Below, piece after piece: positions 35,586-43,172 of a stretch of DNA of 64,000 bases. The notes beneath the pieces were generated by a model. The model saw nothing but the letters and a program-made list of their open reading frames with translations. It did not search any database and was not told where the DNA came from. Source of the stretch: Shewanella putrefaciens (GTDB taxonomy: Bacteria; Pseudomonadota; Gammaproteobacteria; Enterobacterales; Shewanellaceae); NCBI RefSeq assembly GCF_016406305.1, contig NZ_CP066369.1, positions 4,296,501 to 4,360,500 of the forward strand, in the 5' to 3' direction. Made by a program: the position numbers and the translations under genes. How positions within the stretch are numbered: position 1 is the first letter of the stretch; each line of letters starts with the position of its first letter.

Positions 35586-36457
35586 CCACAAAACATGAAC
35601 CTTACTATGTCCCCGCCCAAAGCGCTTGGCCCATCATTGGTGCTATAGGGCTATTTTTAATCGCCTTTGGTGCAGGAAGCTTTGTACAACAACTCAAATC
35701 GGGTGCCTCAGGTGGCGGCTATATACTGCTCGCTGGCATCGCCGTAATCCTCTTTATGCTCGTGGGTTGGTTTAGAACCGTGATCAACGAATCCATGACA
35801 GGACTCTATTCCCACCAAATGGATAGATCCTTTCGCCAAGGCATGAGCTGGTTTATCTTCTCCGAAGTGATGTTCTTCGCGGCATTTTTCGGTGCATTAT
35901 TCTACGCCCGCATGGTCGCGGTGCCTTGGCTTGGCGGCGCCTCGAATAATGCCATGACCCACGAAGTGCTCTGGCCACAGTTCGAAGCCGTTTGGCCATT
36001 AATCACTACGCCTGATGGGACAAAAACCGAGGCTATGCCATGGACTGGACTGCCATTAATCAACACTATTGTGCTGCTAACCTCTTCTGTCACCTTACAT
36101 TTTGCCCATGTTAGCCTAGAAAAAGGCAAACGTTCCGCCATCACCCTCTGGCTCGGGATCACCATACTCTTAGGGATGGGGTTCCTTGCCTTGCAGGCTA
36201 AAGAGTATATCCACGCCTATCAGGAAATGGGACTTACCTTAACCTCGGGGATTTATGGCAATACCTTCTTCCTGTTAACGGGTTTTCACGGCATGCACGT
36301 GACCCTAGGAACGGTATTCTTATTAGTGTTATTTTTCAGAGTGTTGAAGGGACACTTTAGCGCAGATAAGCATTTCGCCTTCCAAGCGGGCAGTTGGTAT
36401 TGGCACTTTGTGGACGTGGTCTGGCTGTGTTTGTTTATTTTCGTCTACGTACTCTAA
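35582..36457 (+). CDS. coxC: Cytochrome c oxidase subunit III
   Basis: 291 residues, seven membrane helices. Signature segments WFRTVINESMTGLYSHQMDRSFRQGMSWFIFSEVMFFAAFFGALFYAR, the VTLHFAHVSLEKGKR helix, and HGMHVTLGTVFLLVLFFR with GSWYWHFVDVVWLCLFIFVYVL at the end. It stabilises the catalytic core in the inner membrane. Last structural gene of the operon; the small convergent DUF2909 gene begins after four bases. Confidence 0.98.
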   Translation: MTTKHEPYYVPAQSAWPIIGAIGLFLIAFGAGSFVQQLKSGASGGGYILLAGIAVILFMLVGWFRTVINESMTGLYSHQMDRSFRQGMSWFIFSEVMFFAAFFGALFYARMVAVPWLGGASNNAMTHEVLWPQFEAVWPLITTPDGTKTEAMPWTGLPLINTIVLLTSSVTLHFAHVSLEKGKRSAITLWLGITILLGMGFLALQAKEYIHAYQEMGLTLTSGIYGNTFFLLTGFHGMHVTLGTVFLLVLFFRVLKGHFSADKHFAFQAGSWYWHFVDVVWLCLFIFVYVL

Positions 36458-36461
36458 GGCA

Positions 36462-36680
36462 CTAGTAAGGCGTGGGATTGGGGCTAATCAGCCCAGTCCC
36501 TAGGGCCACCAGCAATAGCAGGATAACGAGCACAGAGAAAATCACGCGACGACCAAGATAGCGACTCATAGGCATTTTGTTGTCGCCTTTCACCATAATA
36601 AACAAGGCTCTACCTAAATTAAAAATGATAAACAGCAACAGCAGCACTAAGGCCAACTTAAAAATAAACAGGGTATTCAT
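36462..36680 (-). CDS. DUF2909 twin-transmembrane protein
   Basis: 72 residues with two membrane helices (LFIFKLALVLLLLFIIFNLGRALFIMV and VIFSVLVILLLLVALGTGLI) separated by a short charged loop (KGDNKMPMSRYLGRR). This small family is often found beside cox genes; its role is unknown but assembly of the oxidase is likely. Encoded opposite to the operon; its ATG overlaps the ATG of the SURF1 gene on the other strand (shared CATG at 36678-36681). Confidence 0.9.
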   Translation of the reverse strand: MNTLFIFKLALVLLLLFIIFNLGRALFIMVKGDNKMPMSRYLGRRVIFSVLVILLLLVALGTGLISPNPTPY

Positions 36681-37443
36681 GCAATATCCTTATGTCCTGT
36701 TGAATAAATTAACGGTTTTTTTGCTGATACTGACTGTGGCTGTATTCGGGATTTTGGTCAAGCTGGGTCTATGGCAATTAGCCCGAGGTGAAGAAAAAAC
36801 CGCCCTGCAAGCGCAAATGGAGGCGAGGCAATCCTTATTGCCACTGAGTTTTGAGCAGCTCCAGCTTAAGGTAAATAAGGAAAGCATCACAGGTTATCGA
36901 CTACAAGTACAGGCGACGCCCGCGAGCTCACAAATCTGGCTACTGGATAATCAAATCTATCAGGGTCAAGTGGGCTATTTAGCCTTTCAGCCCCTACAAG
37001 TGGAAGTAGGAAAGCCTTGGTTGCTGGTCGAACTCGGTTTTGTCGCCGCAGGTTCCCACCGTGGTGAATTACCTCAAATCACCCCACTTAGCGGTGAATT
37101 AGCTATCGAAGGTAGGCTTTATCAAAAGCAAATCAATCCTTTGAGTCAGTCCTTGATAGCTGAGTCGGGAGCAAATATTCGCTTTCAGAACCTCAATATT
37201 CTCGAGATGGCGCAGATGCTAGGCCACCCTTTACTCCCTGCGGTGCTGCAACCGGATGAGTTACCCGCACTTGCCTTACCGCATCCTTGGCAGCCCTTCC
37301 CGTTGCCAGCACAAAAACATTGGGGATACGCGTTGCAGTGGTTTTCTATGGCGGCCGTGTTTGCTGGGCTCATGTTGTGGCAAGGAATTAAGTATGTAAA
37401 ACGCCATAGTGCCGAAGCAATCGCAAACTCAAGGAGCGAATAG
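36679..37443 (+). CDS. SURF1 family cytochrome oxidase biogenesis protein
   Basis: 254 residues from the ATG at 36679; the frame is open further upstream but that part lies inside the opposite-strand DUF2909 gene. Two membrane helices, N-terminal (LTVFLLILTVAVFGILVKLGLWQLARGEEK, with the SURF1 GxWQxxR pattern) and C-terminal (HWGYALQWFSMAAVFAGLMLWQGI), flank a periplasmic domain (IWLLDNQIYQGQVGYLAFQPL, LLVELGFV). SURF1/Shy1 proteins help insert heme a into subunit I. The start codon is shared in antiparallel fashion with DUF2909. Confidence 0.92.
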   Translation: MQYPYVLLNKLTVFLLILTVAVFGILVKLGLWQLARGEEKTALQAQMEARQSLLPLSFEQLQLKVNKESITGYRLQVQATPASSQIWLLDNQIYQGQVGYLAFQPLQVEVGKPWLLVELGFVAAGSHRGELPQITPLSGELAIEGRLYQKQINPLSQSLIAESGANIRFQNLNILEMAQMLGHPLLPAVLQPDELPALALPHPWQPFPLPAQKHWGYALQWFSMAAVFAGLMLWQGIKYVKRHSAEAIANSRSE

Positions 37444-37534
37444 GAAAATTCGACCATACTTAGCAAGTACACAAATAAAAACTAAATAAATATAAAACAA
37501 TAAATTAGGGATAATTTGAATGAGAGGAGCAAGT

Positions 37535-38080
37535 ATGAACTCCCAGAACAAATCTAAACATAAGGCCTTGGGCTTGTTGTTGCTGGCGTTTATCGCGCCC
37601 GTAGTGATAGCCAAACTCGTGCTGAGCCTGAATTTATACCACGGCGGCGCCACCAATCATGGTGAGCTCATCACCCCAGAGACCAGCTATGCCAGTCTGG
37701 GGGTTGAAAATCCCATCCCCAAAGAATGGCAACTGCTGTATTTACTGCCCGCCCAATGCGACGATGCCTGCCGCGAACGCCTGTATATTTTACGCCAAAG
37801 CCATACTGCGCTAGGGCCAGATCAGGCGCGAGTCGAGCCGCTGATCCTCACCCATCCCGACAGCGATCTTAATGCCTTAAGCGCCTTTAACTTTAATACT
37901 CGCCCCGTCAATGCGGGCCTAAGCCATTGGTTAGATGAACAGCAGCTGATCATAGTCGATCCCTTAGGCAGTTTAGTGCTGCGCTACCCCCAAGTGCAGG
38001 GCAGAGAAGCCCATTTAGTTCAGGGGAAGGCCTTAGTCGCGGATTTGCGTAAATTGCTAAAACTGTCGAGGGTAGATTAA
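37535..38080 (+). CDS. Membrane-anchored SCO/thioredoxin-like protein of the cox cluster (CX3C)
   Basis: 181 residues from the ATG at 37535 (GAGGAG six bases upstream; an earlier ATG at 37520 precedes that site). One N-terminal membrane helix (ALGLLLLAFIAPVVIAKLVLSL) and a periplasmic domain with WQLLYLLPAQCDDACRERLYILRQ, i.e. a CX3C pair at the place where SCO proteins have CPxxC. The order strand, CX3C, helix suggests a thioredoxin-like fold. Placed between SURF1 and ctaA, so a role in CuA-site or thiol chemistry during oxidase assembly is plausible but not proven. Stop overlaps the ctaA start by one base. Confidence 0.75.
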   Translation: MNSQNKSKHKALGLLLLAFIAPVVIAKLVLSLNLYHGGATNHGELITPETSYASLGVENPIPKEWQLLYLLPAQCDDACRERLYILRQSHTALGPDQARVEPLILTHPDSDLNALSAFNFNTRPVNAGLSHWLDEQQLIIVDPLGSLVLRYPQVQGREAHLVQGKALVADLRKLLKLSRVD

Positions 38081-39057
38081 TGTCACTCACTTGGACCCTA
38101 CGCTTAACCTTAGTCTTTACCCTATTAGTGATCTTAATGGGCGCTTACACTCGCCTCTCGGATGCGGGTCTAGGTTGCCCAGACTGGCCGGGGTGCTACG
38201 GCCATATCAAAGTGCCGACCCAAGACCATGAAATCGCCCGCGCGCAAACCATATTCCCCGATCACGATATACACCCAGAGAAAGCCTGGCTGGAGATGAT
38301 CCACAGGTATATCGCTGGCGGGCTGGGCTTGCTGGTGTTTTTCATTTTCGTTTTATGCTTAAAAACCCCGGAAGCACCAAAAAAGTTACCGCTCATCATA
38401 GTGCTGCTGATCCTCTTTCAAGGGGCGCTAGGCATGTGGACTGTGACCATGAAACTTATGCCCATAGTCGTGATGTCGCATCTTATTGGTGGCTTCAGCC
38501 TGATTTCACTGCTGTTACTCCTCTATCTTCGCACTCGGCCGCGGCGGATTTTTAATAACGGCACCTATGTTCAAAACCTCGCCCCCTTGGCATTAGTGAG
38601 TCTGTTTGTTCTCATCGGCCAGATCATGCTGGGGGGCTGGACTTCGTCAAACTATGCGGCGCTCGCCTGCACCTCTTTACCCATTTGCGAAGGTAACTGG
38701 ATGAATAATTTGGCAATAGCCGAAGCCTTTTCACCTTTTCAGGGCCAGCACCCGAGCTTCGAGTTTGGTGTCTTAGATTACCCAGCGCGGATGACTATCC
38801 ATATCGCCCACAGAATAGGCGCTATCGTCACCGCCAGTTTGCTACTCGTACTCGCCTATCGATTATTTGTGAGTAACGCGGGGATGAGGGCACTAAGCCT
38901 GTTATTAGTGGGCCTAGTGATACTGCAAGTAGGTTTAGGTATTTCTAACGTCGTGATGCATTTACCACTGGGTATTGCCGTGTCACACAATGGCGGTGCG
39001 GCACTGCTGCTACTGACCTTAGTCGCAATTAACTATTTTTTATGGCGCAAAGCATAA
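38080..39057 (+). CDS. ctaA: Heme A synthase CtaA (COX15)
   Basis: 325 residues, eight membrane helices. Conserved segments: LMGAYTRLSDAGLGCPDWPGCYG near the N-terminus, EMIHRYIAGGLGLLVF with the first heme-ligand His, VVMSHLIGGF, GGWTSSNYAALACTSLPICEGNW with the Cys pair, IHIAHRIGAIV, and a final His in GIAVSHNGGAALLL. It oxidises the C8 methyl group of heme O to give heme A for the oxidase. Coupled to the upstream gene by TAATG and overlapping the open frame of ctaB. Confidence 0.96.
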   Translation: MSLTWTLRLTLVFTLLVILMGAYTRLSDAGLGCPDWPGCYGHIKVPTQDHEIARAQTIFPDHDIHPEKAWLEMIHRYIAGGLGLLVFFIFVLCLKTPEAPKKLPLIIVLLILFQGALGMWTVTMKLMPIVVMSHLIGGFSLISLLLLLYLRTRPRRIFNNGTYVQNLAPLALVSLFVLIGQIMLGGWTSSNYAALACTSLPICEGNWMNNLAIAEAFSPFQGQHPSFEFGVLDYPARMTIHIAHRIGAIVTASLLLVLAYRLFVSNAGMRALSLLLVGLVILQVGLGISNVVMHLPLGIAVSHNGGAALLLLTLVAINYFLWRKA

Positions 39058-39071
39058 GCGAGGGAACCAAG

Positions 39072-39977
39072 ATGGCAAAACCACTCTCAATCACCAGTAG
39101 CCTGCCCACCTTTAGCGTGACATGGCGCGCCTATTTTGAAATGACCAAACCTAAAGTGGTCGCACTCATGCTACTCACTGTCCTCGTCGGCATGTGTCTG
39201 GCGGTGCCCCATGCGGTGCCCGTTCAACCTTTGCTCGCGGGTATGCTGGGTATTGCCATGATGGCGGGTTCGGCGGCGGCGCTCAATCATCTGATCGATC
39301 GCCGTATCGATGGTTTAATGGCGCGCACCTACAATCGCCCATTGCCTAAGGGACGCATTTCGGCCACCCGCGCGTTAATTTTCGCCGCTAGCTTAGGTAG
39401 CCTTGGATTTATCGTCTTGTATTTTTTGGTTAATCCACTCACAGCTTGGCTCACCTTTGCCAGCCTGATTGGCTATGCCTTGGTTTACACCGCCTATTTG
39501 AAGCGCGCGACCTCGCAAAATATTGTGATCGGTGGTCTGGCGGGCGCTATGCCACCGCTACTGGGTTGGACGGCAGTGACTAACGAATTTCACGGCCATG
39601 CGCTGTTGTTGGTGATCATTATTTTTACCTGGACGCCGCCACATTTTTGGGCACTGGCCATTCACAGACGCGCCGAATATGCCAAAGTGGATATTCCCAT
39701 GTTGCCCGTCACCCACGGCGTCGAATTTACTAAAACCTGCATTCTGCTCTACACAGTCTTACTGGCGATTGCTTGCCTGTTACCTGTGCTGGTTGGCATG
39801 TGTGGGCCAGTGTATTTCGTCTGCTCTAGCCTGCTTAGCACGGGATTTATCTACAAGGCGTGGCAACTTAAATATCGGGATCGTGATGGCTTAGCGATGC
39901 AAGTGTTCCGCTTCTCTATCTACCATTTAATGTTGTTATTTATGGCGTTACTGCTCGACCACTATTTATGGAGCTAG
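39072..39977 (+). CDS. ctaB: Heme O synthase (protoheme IX farnesyltransferase) CtaB/CyoE
   Basis: 301 residues from the ATG at 39072 (GAGGG seven bases upstream). UbiA-type prenyltransferase: FEMTKPKVVALMLLTVLVGMCLAVP, the Asp-rich site NHLIDRRIDGLMARTYNRPLPKGR, YTAYLKRATSQNIVIGGLAGAMPPLLGW, and WTPPHFWALAI. It adds the farnesyl chain to protoheme, making the substrate for CtaA. Directly follows ctaA and precedes the SCO gene, giving the usual heme A pathway block. Confidence 0.97.
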   Translation: MAKPLSITSSLPTFSVTWRAYFEMTKPKVVALMLLTVLVGMCLAVPHAVPVQPLLAGMLGIAMMAGSAAALNHLIDRRIDGLMARTYNRPLPKGRISATRALIFAASLGSLGFIVLYFLVNPLTAWLTFASLIGYALVYTAYLKRATSQNIVIGGLAGAMPPLLGWTAVTNEFHGHALLLVIIIFTWTPPHFWALAIHRRAEYAKVDIPMLPVTHGVEFTKTCILLYTVLLAIACLLPVLVGMCGPVYFVCSSLLSTGFIYKAWQLKYRDRDGLAMQVFRFSIYHLMLLFMALLLDHYLWS

Positions 39978-40024
39978 TGTATGGAACTCGTTTGTCCCGC
40001 TAACTTGTATTGATGGAGCGAATA

Positions 40025-40648
40025 ATGAAGAAAAGAATGTTAGTCGCCGCCATTTTATTAGTCGGTCTTGGCGGCCTGTTTGCGGTGAAATTTAGTCCCC
40101 AAAAACCCGTCGAGCTAGAGAACGGATTTCTGTTCCCACAGGCCTATGAAATAGCACCCTTTGAATTGGTCGATCAGCACAAGCAGGCGTTTACTAACGC
40201 CAGTTTGCAAGGAAAATGGAGCTTATTTTTTATCGGCTTTACCTTTTGCCCCGACGTTTGTCCGACGACCTTAAACAAACTCGCCGCGGCCTATCCCGAG
40301 CTCAACAAAATCGCGCCATTGCAGGTGGTGTTTTTATCCGTCGATCCCAAACGGGATACTCCGGATAAGCTTCTAACCTATGTGAATTTTTTCAATCCTG
40401 AATTTAAAGCCGTGACAGGTGAACAAACGCAGATATTTCCCCTCACCCGCAGCCTAGGGCTCACCTATGCCATGGTGGGTGAAGGGGAAAACTACCTAGT
40501 CGACCACAGTGCGGGTTATGTGCTGGTGTCGCCCCAGGGCACCCGAGTCGCAGTGTTTAAACCTACGGCAACACTCGGAAAACCGCCGCAGGTATTAAAT
40601 GAGCAATTGATTAGCGATTTTGGAAAAATAGTGGCGCAATACCACTAG
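40025..40648 (+). CDS. SCO1/SenC family copper chaperone
   Basis: 207 residues from the ATG at 40025, seven bases after GGAG. N-terminal membrane anchor (MLVAAILLVGLGGLFAVKF), thioredoxin-like domain with the copper-binding CPDVCP motif (FIGFTFCPDVCPTTL) and the distal His (YLVDHSAGYVLVSP). SCO proteins deliver copper to, or reduce, the CuA site in subunit II. Last gene of the cox/cta cluster; the next gene is on the other strand. Confidence 0.95.
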   Translation: MKKRMLVAAILLVGLGGLFAVKFSPQKPVELENGFLFPQAYEIAPFELVDQHKQAFTNASLQGKWSLFFIGFTFCPDVCPTTLNKLAAAYPELNKIAPLQVVFLSVDPKRDTPDKLLTYVNFFNPEFKAVTGEQTQIFPLTRSLGLTYAMVGEGENYLVDHSAGYVLVSPQGTRVAVFKPTATLGKPPQVLNEQLISDFGKIVAQYH

Positions 40649-40655
40649 CAGTTGA

Positions 40656-41702
40656 TCACTCTTTCACCCAAGAGCCATCGTCCTTTGGCCTAACCCAAGG
40701 CTGGGAAAACCAATAATAACCATTGCGAACCTTACTCGGCGCTGTGCAGTTATAACGGGAGCGCCCAGCGGGTAAGGCTAAATCCGCTTGTACACTAAAC
40801 TCGTTTTCACTCAGCCAAGTCGGTTGTTTTGAGCCTTGGCTTTGGATATAACACATCACTTGCTTAGCAGAGATATCACTCATATCGAGGGTGACTTTAA
40901 GCTCTGGGCGCCAATGGCCGCCCTTTAACTCAGGATCGCTTGGGGTTTGGGCAATCACAGGCATATTTAAGCTATATAACTTGGCCTTAAGGCTTTTTAG
41001 ATCAGCATATTGTCCCGCTACGGGGAATCGCGGCAGGGCCGTTAATGGCGAATAGGGCCCAGCAGCGCCGGACTGTTGCCCAAAAGCGACAAAGCCGTTC
41101 TCGGTTAACATATCTTGAATCGCTTGGTTGTACTCACCGTAGGGATAGGCCAGCATTTTAAAATTCTGCCCTGTGGCATCCGCAATGGCTTTTTCTGTGT
41201 CTAAAATATTGGCTTTTATCCGCGCTAACCACTGGGCCTGTGATTCATTTTCTAAGGCGCGGATCAAATGTTCGTGCGCCCAACTGTGGTTAGCAATATC
41301 GGCGCCTTCCTTAGATAATTTTATCAGCTCATCCCAAGTCATCATCTCGGTAAACTTTTGTTTAATCGGCTCAATTGCCACAAACAAGGTGTAGGGGAAT
41401 CCAAATTCCTTTAGGATAGGATGCGCCGTAGTCGCTATACTGCGATAACCATCATCGAAGGTAATTGCGATTGTTTTAGCGGGTAAATCTTGTTTTTGCT
41501 TGATCGCTTCAACCACTTTAGAAAGCGGGATCACCTTAAAGCCGTCATCGACGAGAAACTGCATTTGCTCACGAAATTGCGCGGGCGTAACGCTGGTTGC
41601 CGCCGGAGTGGTTTCTGACACATGGTGATATTGCAGAATGACCACGGCATGGGCAGAAAACGTCATTAGCCCTATGAGTGCCAACAGCACACGTTTAACC
41701 AT
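40656..41702 (-). CDS. Secreted polysaccharide deacetylase family protein
   Basis: 348 residues from the ATG at 41702 (GAGGTG about nine bases upstream), giving a signal peptide (VLLALIGLMTFSAHA). NodB homology domain: ILQYHHVSE, catalytic and metal motif ITFDDGYRS, and the second metal motif NHSWAHEHL, then AYPYGEYN. A C-terminal about 100-residue extension (KVTLDMSDISAKQVMCYIQSQ... WFSQPWVRP) is outside the catalytic domain. Likely removes acetyl groups from an extracellular or cell wall sugar polymer; substrate unknown. Divergent from the MATE gene with only 22 bases between starts. Confidence 0.9.
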   Translation of the reverse strand: MVKRVLLALIGLMTFSAHAVVILQYHHVSETTPAATSVTPAQFREQMQFLVDDGFKVIPLSKVVEAIKQKQDLPAKTIAITFDDGYRSIATTAHPILKEFGFPYTLFVAIEPIKQKFTEMMTWDELIKLSKEGADIANHSWAHEHLIRALENESQAQWLARIKANILDTEKAIADATGQNFKMLAYPYGEYNQAIQDMLTENGFVAFGQQSGAAGPYSPLTALPRFPVAGQYADLKSLKAKLYSLNMPVIAQTPSDPELKGGHWRPELKVTLDMSDISAKQVMCYIQSQGSKQPTWLSENEFSVQADLALPAGRSRYNCTAPSKVRNGYYWFSQPWVRPKDDGSWVKE

Positions 41703-41724
41703 AATGTGAACACCTCTGAAATTA

Positions 41725-43092
41725 ATGAATACTGCTAAATCAACTTGGCTCGACCTCATGCTCAACGACGCGAAAAATCGCCAGTTACTAGCGCTCGCCC
41801 TGCCGATGATACTCTCCAATATCACTATCCCGCTGTTGGGCTTAGTCGATACGGCTGTTATAGGTCATCTGAGTGAGGCCTATTATTTAGGGGGAGTCGC
41901 TGTCGGGTCAACGATTATCACATTAATCATTTGGTTATTGGGATTTTTGCGCATGGCGACGACAGGTTTAGTCGCGCAAGCCTTTGGTGCTGACGATCTT
42001 CACGCCCAGCACAAACTCTTAGTCCAAGGCGCTATGCTAGCGATGTTATTGGGCGCAGGTGTTATCGCACTGCAAGTCCCGATATTGAATTTAGCGTTAG
42101 GATTATCCGAAGCGAGTAGCGAGGTCGAACGTTATTGCCGCGAGTATTTTCAGGTACGGATTTGGTCAACGCCCTTCGCCCTGCTCAATTTAGTGATGTT
42201 AGGTTGGCTCTTAGGGCGACAACAACCTAAAGCCGCCATGTGGCAGCTGATTTTAGCGAACCTTGCCAATATTATTCTCGATGTGGTGTTTGTCCTCGGC
42301 TTGGGCTGGGGCGTTAAAGGTGCTGCCCTCGCCTCAGTCTTTGCCGATATCACTGCTTTCTCAGTCGCACTCACTATGGTGTTACAACAACTCAAGCGTG
42401 CACCCGAGTTTCACTTATCCCACCTATTCCCCCATGTCACCCTGACTGGTTATGGCAAATTACTGAGGCTCAACACAGATATTTTTGTCCGTAGCCTCTG
42501 CTTGCAGGCGGCCTTTGCCTTTATGACATTCCATGGTGCAGGTCTAGGTGATAATACCGTTGCGGCCAATGCCGTGTTATTGAATTTACTGCTATTAATC
42601 TCCTACGCTCTAGATGGTATAGCCTATTATGCCGAGGCAGAAGTCGGCCGTGCCTATGGGCAAAAACAGGCAGAACAATTAAGGGAAGCTGTGATCTTAG
42701 CTTGGTGCTGGTCGGCCATAACGGCACTAGGATTCTGCGCTGTATTTAGTCTTTTTGGCAGTAATATTATCGCGTTATTGACCAGTATTAATGAGGTCAG
42801 AGCCACTGCGCAAACCTATCTTATCTGGCTAATATTCTTGCCTTTATGGTCCTTTAGCTCGTATTTATTCGATGGTGTTTACATAGGTGCCGCTAAAGGA
42901 AAAGTGATGCGCAATAGCATGATACTCGCCACCTTCGGCGCGTTTTTCCCAACATGGTATGTACTGCAACAGCTATTGTTACCTGAACAAGGCAACCATG
43001 CCCTCTGGGCCGCCATGAGCGCGTTTATGCTAACAAGAAGCCTCACTCTGGGTGGGCACTATTATTTCAGCAACGCCTTTTTTACTAAATAA
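41725..43092 (+). CDS. MATE family multidrug/DinF-like efflux protein
   Basis: 455 residues, 12 membrane helices in two halves. LALALPMILSNITIPLLGLVDTAVIGHLSEAYYLGGVAVGSTI is the MATE signature of the DinF branch, and TGLVAQAFGADD is also conserved. These are Na+ or H+ coupled exporters of cationic drugs or oxidised metabolites. The start at 41725 lies 22 bases from the divergent deacetylase gene, so their promoters must overlap each other's coding starts. I see no SOS box, in contrast to E. coli lexA-dinF. Confidence 0.92.
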   Translation: MNTAKSTWLDLMLNDAKNRQLLALALPMILSNITIPLLGLVDTAVIGHLSEAYYLGGVAVGSTIITLIIWLLGFLRMATTGLVAQAFGADDLHAQHKLLVQGAMLAMLLGAGVIALQVPILNLALGLSEASSEVERYCREYFQVRIWSTPFALLNLVMLGWLLGRQQPKAAMWQLILANLANIILDVVFVLGLGWGVKGAALASVFADITAFSVALTMVLQQLKRAPEFHLSHLFPHVTLTGYGKLLRLNTDIFVRSLCLQAAFAFMTFHGAGLGDNTVAANAVLLNLLLLISYALDGIAYYAEAEVGRAYGQKQAEQLREAVILAWCWSAITALGFCAVFSLFGSNIIALLTSINEVRATAQTYLIWLIFLPLWSFSSYLFDGVYIGAAKGKVMRNSMILATFGAFFPTWYVLQQLLLPEQGNHALWAAMSAFMLTRSLTLGGHYYFSNAFFTK

Positions 43093-43172
43093 ATCTGTAA
43101 AGACAGTGGTTTACTCATTCTAAAATCATTAAGATGCGATTCTTACAACTGTAACTAAAATGTAGCTCAATC

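Noticed and set aside
41703..41724. SOS box in front of the DinF-like MATE gene.
   Set aside because: No CTGT-N8-ACAG pattern in the short divergent gap; the gene is not linked to lexA here.
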